Shown: one piece after another, positions 24,246-36,898 of the stretch
Layout: every line of letters begins with the position of its first letter
Numbering within the stretch: position 1 is the stretch's first letter
Assembly (NCBI RefSeq): GCF_032854445.1
Contig: NC_088305.1
Span: 21,054,955-21,118,954 of the forward strand
Direction of reading: 5' to 3'
DNA: 64,000 nt
Source: Liolophura sinensis
Taxonomy: Eukaryota; Mollusca; Polyplacophora; Chitonida; Chitonidae
Made by a program: the position numbers and the translations under genes
Notes under the pieces: generated by a model
Told to the model about the DNA's origin: nothing
The model's input: only the letters and a program-made list of their open reading frames with translations
The model's database searches: none

Positions 24246-25043
24246 TTAAACGTTGTTTAATACATGCGACAAAGCCATAACAACATACTGAAGACAGGTG
24301 TGGGGTTGTTCTCCTTATCTCTAGTCCAGTATCATGAAATTTTATTTATTTGGCATTTCCAGTAACCATGACAACAAATAAACAAATAAACAAATTAATG
24401 TGTAATGGCCTTGGAAGGTGTTGCAATTCGAAAAGCTGAGAAAGACTTTGACGTTATTCGTGGGAAGGCGAAGGTTATTGTCTTAAAACACAAAGGCCTG
24501 GTTTTTTGTTTAACACCATTTTTCCTACAATATTGTACCTCGTTACAATTAATAATCAATAACGGTTTGTTGATTCACTTTTCTACATCTCTTTTTTCTT
24601 TTCCCGATTAAGCATCAGTCACCGGAGATTATAATGTCGCTCACACCAAACGTGTGATCCAACGTCAGAATCTCTCTTTATTCTATGCTTTCCACCTTTA
24701 CAAAATCAAGTTATTTTATTATTGGGGAAAACTATCATCGCTTACTTTTTCTGGAATGGGAAAAAGGAATATGAGAGAGAAAGAGAGACCTGGTGTGACG
24801 TCACTTCTGGTCACTCATTTACAGTGACGTGGCGATATGAGTTGTTATGGTTAAAACCAAAGCCTTTGTTTCTGACCGTGCAGGTGAACCGTAATTTCCG
24901 CTTATCCACGTGTCTATCACTGGATTAAGACTCGGTCATGTGTAATGTAACCGAATGGCTGAACGTATCTACGATCGATTTCCTCTGCAGTGGTTTTCTC
25001 GTTGGCATTCCGATTTATTTACATGATGACGACATAGCCTTAT

Positions 25044-25135
25044 GTTGAGCGGTCCTGGCCGAGTGGTGAGTGTTTTACACTTCCAACCACTAAAACATCT
25101 GAGTCAGTGGTTCAATCCCGGATACGCACAGGACG
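25044..25135 (+). mobile_element. tRNA-like SINE head
   Basis: GGTCCTGGCCGAGTGGTGAG (A-box-like) and GTCAGTGGTTCAATCCCGG (B-box-like) about 55 bases apart. No tRNA cloverleaf is complete, so a SINE head is more likely than a tRNA gene. Confidence 0.45.
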
Positions 25136-25299
25136 TTTCTAGATTCCCTCGCTCTCACCTGTCTCCCCTGTTTATTTGATTGGTGTTGTGCCTATTTGCC
25201 ATTACTAAGTATGAAGTCCAGTGCTTGTTTCAATACTATTCATTTTCGATTAATGCATTCCTTCTAAAACCACCTCAGGGTGGCACGAGAGTCTTTAAA

Positions 25300-25385
25300 T
25301 AATATATTCATATATAATATGTAATAATTATATAATTATATAATAATATATTATTAAATAATATTTATATTATTTATTTGAATGT
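25300..25385. repeat. AT-rich (TATAATA) tract
   Basis: Almost only A and T with TATAATAT palindromes. Confidence 0.8.
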
Positions 25386-25500
25386 TGTTTACAGATTACT
25401 TCAATTTTATTATGGCGACCATCATTATGGTGGGAGGATATTGGGAAGAACCCGGGGAAAAACTCACGACCCTCCGCAGGCTGCCGCCAAACCTTTACAC
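25385..25500 (-). mobile_element. SINE family A, diverged reverse fragment
   Basis: CATCATTATGGTGGGAGGA, GAACCCGGGGAAAAACTCAC and CCTCCGCAGGCTGC correspond in order to the SINE body. Confidence 0.75.
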
Positions 25501-26137
25501 GTGTGTTGTTTAATGTACACATAAGTATATGTTAAATGTAATGACAAGCACGGCATTTTGAGTAATTCTAGACGAGTGACGTTTTTTTTGTTCATTTTGA
25601 CGATTTACATGACCAGTCAGAACAAAACCCTGAATGACTGAGATTATAGCCACTGGGCGATCGCAACTGTATTTTGCGTGTCGCTGTTGGGAGCTACATG
25701 GTCTTAAATAGCCGGTTTGGCTCGATTATGATCACTTCCTTTACTAATCCAACATTTAACAGCGATCTGTTTGAGTAGTGGTCGTTTCCATGTTCTCTGC
25801 GAGGTCCGAGCGCCCTGCTGTCAATTACTGAAGCCAGATAACTGGGATTATAAGGCGGACATTCATAGCTTTTCAGTCGCCATCTTACAATTCTGCTGGT
25901 TTCTCGGCTTTTGTATTTCGAGTATTCTCCAATGTTGGAAACTCTGCGGTAGCCAAGCAAATGGCTGAGTGCCATGTTCGCGGCATGATGTGTAATTCTG
26001 CTCCTTATATCAGCGATACATTTTTTCTGAATTTGTCTTCCTTTGTGATTCTGAAGTCGTCCAGATAATATTGTGAAAGTATCTGACTTTAGTGGAGCAA
26101 AACATTGTATATTGAAATTCTCTCAGAGCGCCTTCAT

Positions 26138-26447
26138 TTGTTGGAAAACGTGACAGGGTATAGAGGAGTGGGCCCTGACATAGAAAAGTTGGTAAACGTA
26201 ACAGGGTATAGAGGAGTGGGCCCTGAAACAGAAATGTTGGTAAACCTGACAGGGTATAGAGGAGTGGGCCCTGAAACAGAAATGTTGGTAAACGTGACAG
26301 GGTATAGAGGAGTGGGCCCTGAAACAGAAATATTGGTAAGCGTGAGAGGGTATAGAGGAGTGGGCTTTGAAACAGAAATGTTGGTAAACGTGACAGGGTA
26401 TAGAGGAGTTGGCCATGAAACAGAAATGTTGGTAAATGTGACAGGAT
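26138..26447. repeat. Second, short array of the same 48-bp unit (6-7 copies)
   Basis: Six to seven units with the same period and orientation as the array at 19322-21660, all of subtype A. The first and last units are partial and diverged. The two arrays are about 4.5 kb apart. Confidence 0.93.
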
Positions 26448-26837
26448 TGGGAGGATTTCCATGTAAACCATTTAACTGGACGAGTTTCCTCCACTTTTAA
26501 CAAACTAAAATAGACCTAATCCTACTTCCTTCGACTGTTTACGTTGAGATATCAGCTCCAAAATACATACGATCCATTTTGTTTCTGCCGGACTTCTTTC
26601 AGAGGTCAACCGGTAAGGTCACTAGATATCAAGCATAGAAAAGACGATCGAGCTATGTTGTTGTTGTCAAATTACTAAGCGCCGCCATTTTGGGAATATT
26701 TTGTGTAAAACACACTAGTTTCCTTTGCTGATATATCGTTCACTTTAGTTTCATGTGCAATTATAAGGGTAATTTTAGCTAAGGGTCAGACATTTTCAAA
26801 AATACTGCCCCATTTTCGTGGCGAATATTCATTTGCC

Positions 26838-27141
26838 AATGGCTCGTAACTGCGTACGAGAGCTATCTTAAGCCTAGTCTACAGGAGTTCTGGTGAGAAC
26901 GCGATTATATTTTTACGTGGAGGGTTGTAAAAGTTGGCCTTTGGTTTATTCCCTTTAACCCAGGTAACCCTTGTATAAGTCTATAGTACGTGGGAAGGTC
27001 TGACGGCAACTTGCGGATGGTCATGGGTTTCTCACGGGCTCTGCCCGGTTTCCTCCTACCATAATGCTGGCCGCCGCCTTATAAGTGAAATATTCTTAAG
27101 TACGGCGCAGAACAGCAATCAAATAAATAAATAAAATAAAT
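26838..27141 (+). mobile_element. Second copy of the insertion-bearing SINE, lacking the tRNA head
   Basis: 26838-26986 matches the insert at 52123-52270 almost base for base and runs directly into SINE family A body at GTACGTGGGAAGG, ending with 3' core and AATA tail at 27141. The tRNA-like head is absent to the left. Confidence 0.87.
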
Positions 27142-27364
27142 TTAAGTCTATAAATAATAACAGACCAATGTTAACTTGACTGACAAACGCCTAATTGTCA
27201 TCTCAGAACAAATTAACAAGACGCTCATCTTTTCGCAAATGTCTGCATTTTTTACAGAAACCTAAAATTTCGTTCCGTTTTAGTTTCAAACTTTGAAAAC
27301 CTACCTCTTCATCTCGGATGCCAAGAAAGATAAGCCCGTAAGCATTAATGTACAAACATGCCAT

Positions 27365-27960
27365 CCAGAGATTACCATACAGTATCTCATCCAGGGATCA
27401 CCATACAGTATCTCATCCTGGTATTACCATATACTATCCCCAACAGATATTACCACACAGTATCTCCCCCCACGTACAATACAGTACAACCGCATACAGT
27501 AGCACTCTTACCATACAGTAGCACTCTCAGGTATTACCAAACAGTATCTCCCTCAGGTATTACCAAACAGTATCTCTTTCCGGTACCATACAGCATCACC
27601 GCCAGGGATTACCATAGAGTACCTGTCTCAGGTATTACCAAACGGTATCTCCCTCGGGTAATACCAAAGAGTATCTCTCTCGGGTATAATACAGTATAAC
27701 CACCAAGTCTTGCTATGCAGTATCTCCCTCAGGTATTACCAAACAATATCTCTCTCAGGTATTACCAAACAGAATCTCTCTCAGTTATTACCAAAAAGTA
27801 TCTCCCTCAGGTACTGTACAGTTTAACCGCCAAGTCTTACAATGCAGTATTTCCTTCAGGTTTTACCAGACAGTATCTCTCTCAGGTATAATACAGTATC
27901 TCTTCAAAATCTTACCGTTCACTATCCCCTCAGGTTTTACCATTTAGCACACATATAGTA
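27365..27960. repeat. ~26-bp minisatellite, about 20 units
   Basis: Repeated AGTATCTCCCTCAGGTATTA plus CCAAAC. Confidence 0.9.
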
Positions 27961-30127
27961 ACCATTCCGACGAATTTCGTCACCTCCAGCCAAAATGCAT
28001 GAACAAAACTCTTGTGATCTGTCCGAAAATTATCCTAAAATGTTTTTCCATTTGATTCAAAGGAAAAATCCTGTATCTCCCCGCCATCGCCCAGCCACAC
28101 ACACACCAAAAAGAGGTTTACACTTTCAAACCCTTTTCCCTTCAGCAAACAAACAAAATTGAGTTCAGTATCCCTCGTAAATCAAGATGTAAATCCATAA
28201 GGCAGAAGTAGTGACCAATACACAAACACATGTCTATCTACAACTGCATGTTTTAGGTGTGGTATGTAGTCCTCAGTCGTATCCCAAAACAATCCAACCT
28301 TTGATCGACAACAATGCCCTTTTTTACCCCTTAACCAAATATACTCCGATTTTCAGAAATAAGAAAACGAATAAACCCATTAAGATCTTAAGCCAAAGCC
28401 GTCCTGTGCATGGATCTCAAGAAAAGACCAAAATCAGCTAGGACTTAAATCCATTCTGATTTACATCCGAAACGCCCATCTTAACTGTTATCTTTATCTT
28501 TAGTTCCATCTTTAAGTAGCGCTAATTCCATTTTGCTTCTATAATACCAGTAAGTACGAAATAATAAAGAATACGTTGGGTCTTTTAGCTGAACTCAAAC
28601 ACATGACCTTTACCATGTTCGTATCCACCCTCTGTGAAACTGACTGCAATTGTACAAGTCAACAATTTTTAAGTTTGGAGTTAAAACATGTAATAAATGA
28701 ATGAATGAAGCAATCAATAAAATCCACCTAAGGCATTGTCCTATAGACTGTTCTTAATTCATTTTCGTTCATTTCCACGGAAGGCTCTCTGTAAGACAAG
28801 AACTTCACTAACCTTCGTCTCTATAGAAACGTCCTGACATTTCTTGTTCTCAAGTCCATACAAATTACATAGATACAAACAGAGAGATTGAGGTTACGTA
28901 CATAGGTGTTCACAGCGATAAAAAAAGCACCAAAAACAAAAATGATCACGCAGAACAACAAAACAAGGCCATGTGTCCAGCGTGAAATCGGTTGTCCTAC
29001 CTGAGTTGAACGCTCTTGGTTTCTTCGGTTTTATAAGCTTTGGTCTTCGGCTTTGTCTTGCACGGCTCAGGGATTTGTCGATGTTTTCAGTAAAGAAGAG
29101 TGACAAAAAAATTTAGCGGAAGGCTCCTTGGCTTAGCTGGTCTGCAATGAGTCCTTTTGTCTTTCTGGTATCGTTGATTTCTGGAAGCACCGCTTCTACA
29201 CAGGCAGACTTGTTAATATGACTGACGGTGAGCGACCTCCCTAGTCCTTAGCCTTTGGGGTGTGTTTTTATAAAGCTCTTGTGAGAGACACCGGCGATTA
29301 GGCAAGACTTAAGAAGGCAGTTCTACGGCTGTATACGCTCAACCGGACGAGTCAATGGCACAAGTCTTCAAAACAATTTTCTGATTAAACCAACCCCAAG
29401 TTTCCGATGTAATATCATTTTATGGTATAAAATAGATCGCGGACTCTGTATTGGCGGTGTCGTACCTCTCCCTGTGAATTGTTATACCGCTGCTGCTGCA
29501 CCCTGGCTGCAAGAAGAAAAGACGCCCTAAGCACGCCTCCGCCCTGCCGCAGCATCGATTACTGATCCGTCCATGGCGTCTACCGGAACCATTTCTCTAC
29601 AGCCTTCTTCAACCTCCGCTATCCAGCCTTTTCTTTGGCTTTTACAAGGGCAAAGAACAGAAATTTTACGACAAAAACCTTCCGCCGCTGCCATACAGAA
29701 TCCCAACATTCTATCGAGTCCTAAAAAAGGAAACATCTTGCACGTGTCTTAGTGAAAATGAAGTAAATGAAGTGTGCGATCGGTATTTGAGCAAATGTTC
29801 TCAGTTATTATGACTATTGTATGAAAACCAGAGGCCGGTATTTGAGAGGGCGTTTCTAGTTACCAACATATTTTTTTATTTTATATTTTTCGTTTTTTTT
29901 TATTTATATTTTGATAACTAGCTAGTGTAACTGTTGTCTGGTAATTTACGATCGGTATCTAAGTGGACGTTCATGGCTGTTATGTCTATTGTTTCATATC
30001 TTGTGAGAAGTAGAGAGTTTAATATGCATTAAGCTACCTTGCAGGCGGGTTGCCTCAATACTAATAAACCATAAAAGGACTTTTTGGACAGAGCGTTTTG
30101 GTGAGATAACACTATCTCGTGATATTC
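27961..30127. other. No feature recognised
   Basis: No SINE or tandem array seen, unusual for this window. Short frames at 28894-29106 and 29527-29736 on the minus strand show no family features. Confidence 0.4.
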
Positions 30128-30220
30128 CTCCCATCATATTGATGGTGGCCGCCGTCGTATTTAAGTGAAACATTCTTGAGTATGGCGTAAAACATTAGGC
30201 AAATAAATAAATAAAATACC
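30128..30220 (+). mobile_element. SINE family A, 3' fragment
   Basis: GGCCGCCGTCGTATTTAAGTG, TTGAGTATGGCGTAAAAC and (AATA)n tail. Confidence 0.8.
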
Positions 30221-31208
30221 TCGTAATATGATTGAAATAATGTGAAAAGCCGCTTTAGCATTCCATTAGGCTTCACCCCTGCATTTTGACAAATGAAGTC
30301 GTGGTTTCGAATTCTCCTCTTGTGAGCTCGGCAACGTCCTATCGTTTGGAGATATATCTATTCGGTGACATGAGTTGGTGTTATTCATTTCATAAAGTCA
30401 AGTACACCGGAAATAAATCTAGGCAACACCCTAACAAACAAGCAAAGATATAAACAAAAAATAATTAGAAACGAGGGGCCCTGGTTCATATCTTCGTTGG
30501 GTTACATCTATATCAAAATATTTGATGCTGTTAATCTTTCCACTGCTTCGCTGATAGCTCGGTGTACAGAATAGCGCCACGGGACGCCGTGTCTTGCCTT
30601 CTGTTTTCAGCATGGCATTACAGTGAGACAGCATAGCCATCAGGAAGCGGCGATCAGACATTGGTTCATTTGTTATAGGCCTAACGCAAGCGAAAAGTGT
30701 GGGTTACACACAACCCAACAAACAGAAGAGACAGATTAGGGTCAATCTCTGATAGCAAGTTACCAAGGCGACAGGAGGAATTCGGTTAAAGTTAACCGAC
30801 GATAAACGCTGGCATGTCACTTGAGTAAACATTGCTGACCATCTGGGGGGAACGGACTCGGCAATCTCCCTCTGAGGACATTTTGAGCGGCAAGACTAGT
30901 CTCGTGTTTTCTGTTTTGTGGACGTTTTCAGATATGGTATGGGCTTGCTTTGTAGGAAGAAATGCGGTCGGCTGGGATATCAACTTTGTAATGGGGTACA
31001 GGCAAAAGTCCGAAGTGGGGTGTTTTACGTCATTTCAGTGACGCTGGACATTCCACTGCAGTGTCCATAGCGAGACGTCATAATGGGTAGATCAAGAACG
31101 TCCCAGATGAAACCGCAAAACGCAACATGTTTTGCAGCGCTCATCAAAAGACTTGTGACGTACAAGTCCTTGTGTACTTCCTACATCTTTTATCACATAC
31201 ACCGATAA
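30221..31208. other. Mostly unassigned
   Basis: A short family B-like segment (TTCAGCATGGCATTACAGTG) lies near 30606. Nothing else recognised. Confidence 0.35.
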
Positions 31209-31236
31209 ATTGTGAAGTACTTATGTACTTCACAAT
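31209..31236. other. Perfect 12-bp inverted repeat with 4-base loop
   Basis: ATTGTGAAGTAC, TTAT, GTACTTCACAAT. The surrounding bases also hold shorter GTACAAG/CTTGTGTAC palindromes. Function unknown. Confidence 0.8.
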
Positions 31237-31529
31237 GGGAAATGAAGTTTACAAATTTGGACTGTCAAGAAGGAAGGCCCGGTATTAACTTTAATCAGGA
31301 CTAAAGTTCCATTAGTCTTGTATTAGGCCAAGATTGGTAAGACATTGCCTTGGTTTCACTATTGAACAACTTGCCCCTGGACATATTAACTGTATCAATT
31401 CACACACCGATGTAAACTTACTGACCCACACTTTATTCTACCCTTTTTTTTTTCAAACTATATATTTAAAACAATTCTTGCCGTTTTGGTTCTAAGTACC
31501 GTGATAAACATGTGTGTAGACAAATGGGG

Positions 31530-31985
31530 ATTACTTGGACAAGAGATATTATTACATGTAAGACAGATGGCATTACTACGAAAAATGGCATTTCTGGGAC
31601 AGGTGGCACTAAAAGGACAGGTGGCAATACTAAGTGTAAGACAGGTGCCATTACTAGGAAAAATGGTATTTCTAGGACAGGTGGCATTACTACATGTAGA
31701 ACAGGTGGCTTTACAAGGACAAGTGGCATTTCTAGAACAAGCGAAATTATTCAGACCGTTGGCATTTCTGGGACAGATGTCATTTCTCTGACAGTTGGCA
31801 TTTCTACGAGAATGATATTCTATGACAGTGGTATTTCTGTAAAATAACATTACAAGGACATTAGCGATATTACTGAGATAGGTGGTATTTTTAGGCATGG
31901 ACTTTGACAGAACAGGTGATATTTCAAGGAAAAGGTGGCTTTATTAGTTCAGGTGGCTTTATTAGAAGGAAAGGTGGCATTGCTA
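31530..31985. repeat. 18-bp minisatellite
   Basis: Repeated GGACAGGTGGCATTACTA with variants. The period keeps frames of 87-146 codons open on both strands; these are not taken as genes. Confidence 0.88.
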
Positions 31986-32881
31986 TGACAATGATTTTTG
32001 ATAGAGAGTAGGAAATACAGCCTTTTTGTTCTAAAATGAACAATCGATTTTATTTCCTCTAATCCACAGTAAAATTTGTCTAATTATGACACGATAAGAA
32101 TTTTATTCCAAGGAAAGAACGGTTGACCATTACTTTATCACATGAACTGACGCCCGTTTACCATGAGTGTGCAGCGTTACGCCAAACGTAACTACCATGG
32201 CGACAAAACTTACACCCTTTTTGCAAAAAGGGGCCCTGGTATTTTTGTCTAAATACAAATTTAACATTTATTCTTCTTGTGATGAAAGTTTAAAAAAAAA
32301 CTCAGTCCACTCAACCAGCTTGTAAAAAAATCAGCTAGTACTTGAAAAACCTGGGTTGAGTCACGCCTAACTTTACCAACTTTACTTAAACAACAAAGGT
32401 TACCAGCAGATCGTTAACTTTTATGTACATCGTGTGTTCAACGCCAACGACAATTTCGCCCACGCTTCTATAACCAATGTCTCCAAGTGTACAGAGTGTT
32501 TCATAATACACTGAGGAAGTACAGGGGCTGAACTCCCAGTAAGACTTCAAGATTTCAATTCTTCCTGAACAGTAATGTGGAAATGCTGTTTGTTTACCCC
32601 CACTCAAGGAAAATATGTTGACGTGTAGATGAATCAATAACGATAGGGTTATTCACTAATATGTGGCAAGACGTGCAAATCAGATACGTCCAGCAACTCG
32701 GCTTCATTTAATAGCAGTATCGCATGAACATTCATGATATCTGATCGCACGCAGTTAAGCCAACGTCTGTAGTGATCGCCCCATGAAGATCGCCTGGACC
32801 CCACAGAAACTTGTGAAACCGTCGAAGAAACCTTTTAAGTACAATTCCATTTTTGTACTGCAAAGATCCACACAGGCCCAG

Positions 32882-33078
32882 GTTCAAAACTGTCTTAAGA
32901 CTTAATACCAGGTTGAACTTTAAGCCTAGGTATCAGTTTTGTACTTGGCCCCCAAAATATCTGTGTAAAAGTATACCATAAATAACTAAAGCTATTTCTG
33001 TTCCATTTGGTTTCTGTACAGCCGTATTAATTGCTGGGTTTTGTTAAAATAGTAAATATGTGATATGACTTAATACCG
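32882..33078 (+). repeat. Dispersed repeat I, copy 2
   Basis: Matches 6847-7042 in the same orientation over about 195 bases, with TGGTTTCTGTACAG and TGTGATATGACTTAATACC. Confidence 0.7.
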
Positions 33079-33849
33079 GTAATAATTAATTCAAATATGA
33101 AGACAACACAACATTTGAGTACCTCTAGGCGAGTGACGACTAATAGCATGTAATTACCGCCTCCTATATTTTAAAAATAATGAATTCATTATTGAACAAT
33201 TAAATATTAAGTATTTAACAGGATAAAACCTTAACTGAGGTAAAAGACAGATATTAACGGCTACGTCTGACTATTTGTTGATAAGTTGTCGCTTGTCTAG
33301 TTTGGCTTTCCATACTGTTGCCTTTAACAATGTATTCTGAATCAGCGGACACTCCTCGCTGGCTCAGTTGTTTAGAGAGTTGTTGTCGCAGTAGATAACC
33401 TTTTGAATCATGCTCACATCAGTTTAGGCCGTTCGTCTGTCGTCGGGTTGATGTGTGGAGGAAACAAACGGGAGCTGTAATCCGTATTCCATTGTGGTGA
33501 GTAAATCAATCAATCAATCAGTCAAAATATTTACAATTGTCCAATTTAACGCTGCAAGTGTCCATCGCTTATCTATGTTTTAGGACGTATTTTCTAGAGA
33601 TATAAAGTGCACTTAGCTAAGAGTAAACACTAAGTATGGTTCACGAAACCGGTCCCAAGGTAGGTTTGACGTCACGACGTTCCAAAATCCAAGGGGAGCA
33701 AGCCTTGGCGTCTTGTGCAAAATACAGACACTCGAAATTCGTGTAAAAGATACTAGAAAAATATGCTGCAATCATCATGAATAGTTTCAGATCAAAAAAC
33801 ATTTTCATTTTACACTTACGTTTAGTAAGTAAGCCAGACCCAGCTTACC

Positions 33850-34005
33850 ACGCTATGAAAATGACCTAATATTTCTACCAACAACTTAGCGCTGCTCATT
33901 CCATCTTACCGACATAGCTGTTTTGACAGCTGGTGTCGTTGACGTCATCCTTGCAGGTTACTTAGTTTTTAGACTGACCGCTGGAGCCTTTAGAAAACTG
34001 TATTG
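33850..34005 (+). repeat. Dispersed repeat G, copy 1
   Basis: TGTTTTGACAGCTGGTGTCG and TTGACGTCATC, then GACTGACCGCTGGAGCCTTT, match 40478-40565 in order. Confidence 0.6.
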
Positions 34006-34131
34006 TATAGTCATCCACACCTCTTGAAAGAAGGTTGAGAATGTTTTATATGATATTGCCAATCCTAAATTCACTGCATATTAAAAAATAAATACGAAAT
34101 CGTTTTATGTATCCCTTACACATGTATCCCA

Positions 34132-34243
34132 TTTATTTATTTGATTGATGTACTCAAGGATATTTCACTTACGACGGCGGCCAGCTTTACGATGGGAGAT
34201 GGGGAAACCAGAAGAACCCGGGGGAGACCCACGACCATTCAAT
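34132..34243 (-). mobile_element. SINE family A, truncated reverse copy
   Basis: ATTTATTTGATTGATGTACT through GGGGGAGACCCACGACCATT. Confidence 0.82.
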
Positions 34244-35029
34244 GACATATTTAAGGTGTACACACAAAAATGTATGTGTAAATGTTACAGATTTTCCATA
34301 GTTGTCTTCGCTTGTGTCTCAGGCCGATTCCTACAGGGTGTTTCTATGAATAGTGCCTTGTTAATGTGTTGACATTTGCTGGCATATTTGATACGACAAC
34401 ACGCGACAGTTAGAATGACATAAATGTGGTGCTGTAGGATCATTGCAACAGAGCAGACAAACAAGCACACATTTCACCATCGAGGACTAATTGCAAAAAG
34501 AAAAAAAGTAATTAACAATGGTTTCCAAAAACAGATGTTGCAGTCTCTTTTAGATGATATTTAAACTCCCTTGAGGGGTGAATTTCACTTATCTTAATAG
34601 CAGCGGCAATTGGAGATAAACCTTATCGACATACAAATTATACTATAGTGTAGTTTAAAATCAAGTGAAAACTGATTTTCATATAGGTATAGGTTTTTAT
34701 ATAGGTAGTAAATCTTGTTGCCAAGCCGATCACAGCCTCTTTGATACTTATCTAATTAGCAAGTCAGGTAGTATAGATTAGTGAGTGTGTGTTCTACGCC
34801 GTAAGCGAGTTGGCTGCCTTAAAACAAACTATTACGGGCTGAGAAATCTCGTCTACTTATGTCTTTCAAACAGCATAATCGCCGTTTAAACTAAGGGTCC
34901 ACCCCAGGCACTGTACGCTACAAATTATTTCTTCTTTACATTGAAAATACATTTTAAGTTATGATCTATTAACCTTGTTGCTGCTTCGCTTGACACTCAG
35001 CACTGAGAGCTTAGAGCAAGGAATCAGGG

Positions 35030-35130
35030 CTGATTTCCCTGGTGTCGGTGCAATGGTAGGGTGTCATGTTTGGTGTCTTCGGCATGATACTTCAGTGGTG
35101 CTGAATTTTGGAGACATGGACTCGCCCTAC
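35030..35130 (+). mobile_element. SINE family B-like internal fragment
   Basis: TGGTGTCTTCGGCATGATAC and TTCAGTGGTGC match the reversed centre of 105-322 and the segment at 56240. Confidence 0.5.
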
Positions 35131-35220
35131 TACAAGCAAACACAGCATATGTATGCGCAACTAATGAATCCTCATCGTTATATGATTTAAACAAATTGTT
35201 AAGAATGACGTGGAAACCCA

Positions 35221-35391
35221 AGCATGCATGCATGCATGCATGCATCCATACATACATACATACATACATACAAACATACATACATACATACATACATACA
35301 TACATACATACATACATACATCATTCATACATACATACATACATACATACATACATACATACATACATACATACATACATACATACATACA
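35221..35391. repeat. (GCAT)n then (CATA)n microsatellite
   Basis: About 40 tetranucleotide units with a single CATTCATA interruption near 35322. The tyrosine/histidine-rich frames on both strands are artefacts. Confidence 0.95.
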
Positions 35392-35470
35392 TAATATTGA
35401 TATCATTATGCTATGGCTTGCAAACACCCATTACGGGGTGTAACATTTTAAGATGTTGGTACTTTCACTA

Positions 35471-35703
35471 CACTCAAAAAATTAATCTGTTAATTTTAAC
35501 AGAAAACCTGTTGTCTGAGTGATGCTAGAATGTATTTTGCTATTACAACACAATATTCTGTCATATTCAACATAATAGCATGTTAGTGAAGTAAAATATT
35601 TAGGTTGAATTAATAGAATATGTGTGTTATAATTAAAAGAAAAATCTGCTGCAATAGCAGAATACAACTTTTTGTTAAATTTAACAGATTGTTTTTTTCA
35701 GAG
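35471..35703. mobile_element. MITE family 1, complete, flanked by TA
   Basis: Starts CACTCAAAAAATTAATCTGT and ends ACAGATTGTTTTTTTCAGAG, with TA at both edges. Internal sequence matches 23154-23394, including GTTGTCTGAGTGA. Confidence 0.85.
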
Positions 35704-35976
35704 TAAATAGCCTTTAACATGTACTGATGGGAAAATCTGCCCCAGCGATGCAGTAGTGAAGTGTATTTTTTTATAATACATCAAAACCGACAAAAAAATC
35801 CTTGAATCTAGAAAAAAAATTGACAGTTGGGATACACACTTTTTGTTTCATCGGAAGACAAAAGTAAGGCCAAAAGCAAGTTTCCCCAATGCAATATCTT
35901 TTCCTGAGGGATTTCCAAACATGATAAAAATATGATTATGTGAACCAAAGTTGTTTGTGTATATATGATATCAGCT

Positions 35977-36030
35977 TTTGGGTTGGAGTTTTGTTGTTTC
36001 CGTCTCTCGCTCGCTCAGCTATCCACCGGA
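35977..36030 (+). repeat. Short dispersed repeat J, copy 1
   Basis: TTTGGGTTGGAGTTTTGTTG and CCGTCTCTCGCTCGCTCAGC; a match lies at 38150-38207. Confidence 0.55.
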
Positions 36031-36199
36031 TATACATGCATAATTGCACAGTTCTCTATTTGGTTCGGGCCAGACACTTGTAACATCTGCGGAAGTAGGA
36101 AATGTGAGGTAAGTTTTTCTTAGGTTAATCAACAAATCGTTGTCATCTACATCAAATAGTTCTTTGTACTGCCCTAAACTAACTGCCCTAAACTAACTG

Positions 36200-36493
36200 G
36201 GGGAGGGGGGGGGGGGGGCCTCCGTGGCTCAGTTGGTTAGCGCGCTAGCACAGCGTATTGACCCAGGAGTCTTTCACCAATGCGGTGGCTGTGAGTTCAA
36301 GTCCAGCTCGTGCTGGCTTCCTCTCCGGCCGTATGTGGGAAGGTCTGTCAACAACCTGCGGATGATCGTGGCTTTCCCCCGGGCTCAGCCCGGTTTCCAC
36401 CCACCATAATGCTGACCGCCGTCGTATAAGTGAAATATTCTTGAGTACGGCGTAAAACACCAATCAAATAAATAAATAAATAAATAAATAAAT
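36200..36493 (+). mobile_element. Full-length tRNA-derived SINE (family A) with target-site duplication
   Basis: The head has a Pol III A box (TGGCTCAGTTGGTTAGCGC) and B box (GAGTTCAAGTCC), then a conserved body, the 3' core TTGAGTACGGCGTAAAACAC, and an (AATA)n tail. AAACTAACTG at 36190-36199 recurs at 36494-36503, a target-site duplication. A run of G sits at the 5' junction. The short open frames inside on both strands are not genes. Confidence 0.93.
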
Positions 36494-36831
36494 AAACTAA
36501 CTGCATAGCTGAAACAACCTATACTGCTTATAAAGTAAACAATTACGCACAAAATAAGCAAGCGTCAGTGAAAAAACTTTTTATTTATTTATTTATTTAT
36601 TTTTAATTATTATTATTTTAAATATAATGCAGTTCGGGCTCAATTCTGGAATTCTATGCGGGGCTTTACGAGTCATATTTATAATGTTGAATGTTGGAGA
36701 TATTTAGGATGGCAAAACGTTTGTCACATTATGTACAACCCTCAATTGGTAAAAACAAAAACATCAAAGAATCCATGATTAGATCTGGTATATACTTACA
36801 GAGGACACACATTATGCCAGTTTCTGAACTT

Positions 36832-36834
<3 letters not shown>

Positions 36835-36875
<41 letters not shown>

Positions 36876-36898
36876 TTTTTTGTTTTGTTTTTTTTGTG
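36835..36898. repeat. (GT)n followed by T-rich tract
   Basis: About 18 GT units then T runs. Confidence 0.93.

Noticed and set aside
27365-27960. CRISPR-like array of regular ~26-bp repeats
   Set aside because: Units are directly adjacent without unique spacers, and the genome is animal.
31458-31898. Cysteine- and asparagine-rich 146-codon minus-strand frame
   Set aside because: Translation of an 18-bp tandem repeat; regular cysteine spacing follows the repeat period.
35024-35522. Frames rich in HTYI or MYVC repeats on both strands
   Set aside because: Translation of the (CATA)n microsatellite.
36220-36310. Functional tRNA gene
   Set aside because: A and B boxes are present but no cloverleaf is complete and the sequence continues into a SINE body and AATA tail.
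36224-36463. Short frames inside SINE copies, also at 44572-44848, 53682-54008 and 54242-54508
   Set aside because: They coincide with conserved SINE bodies in both orientations and recur wherever the SINE occurs.
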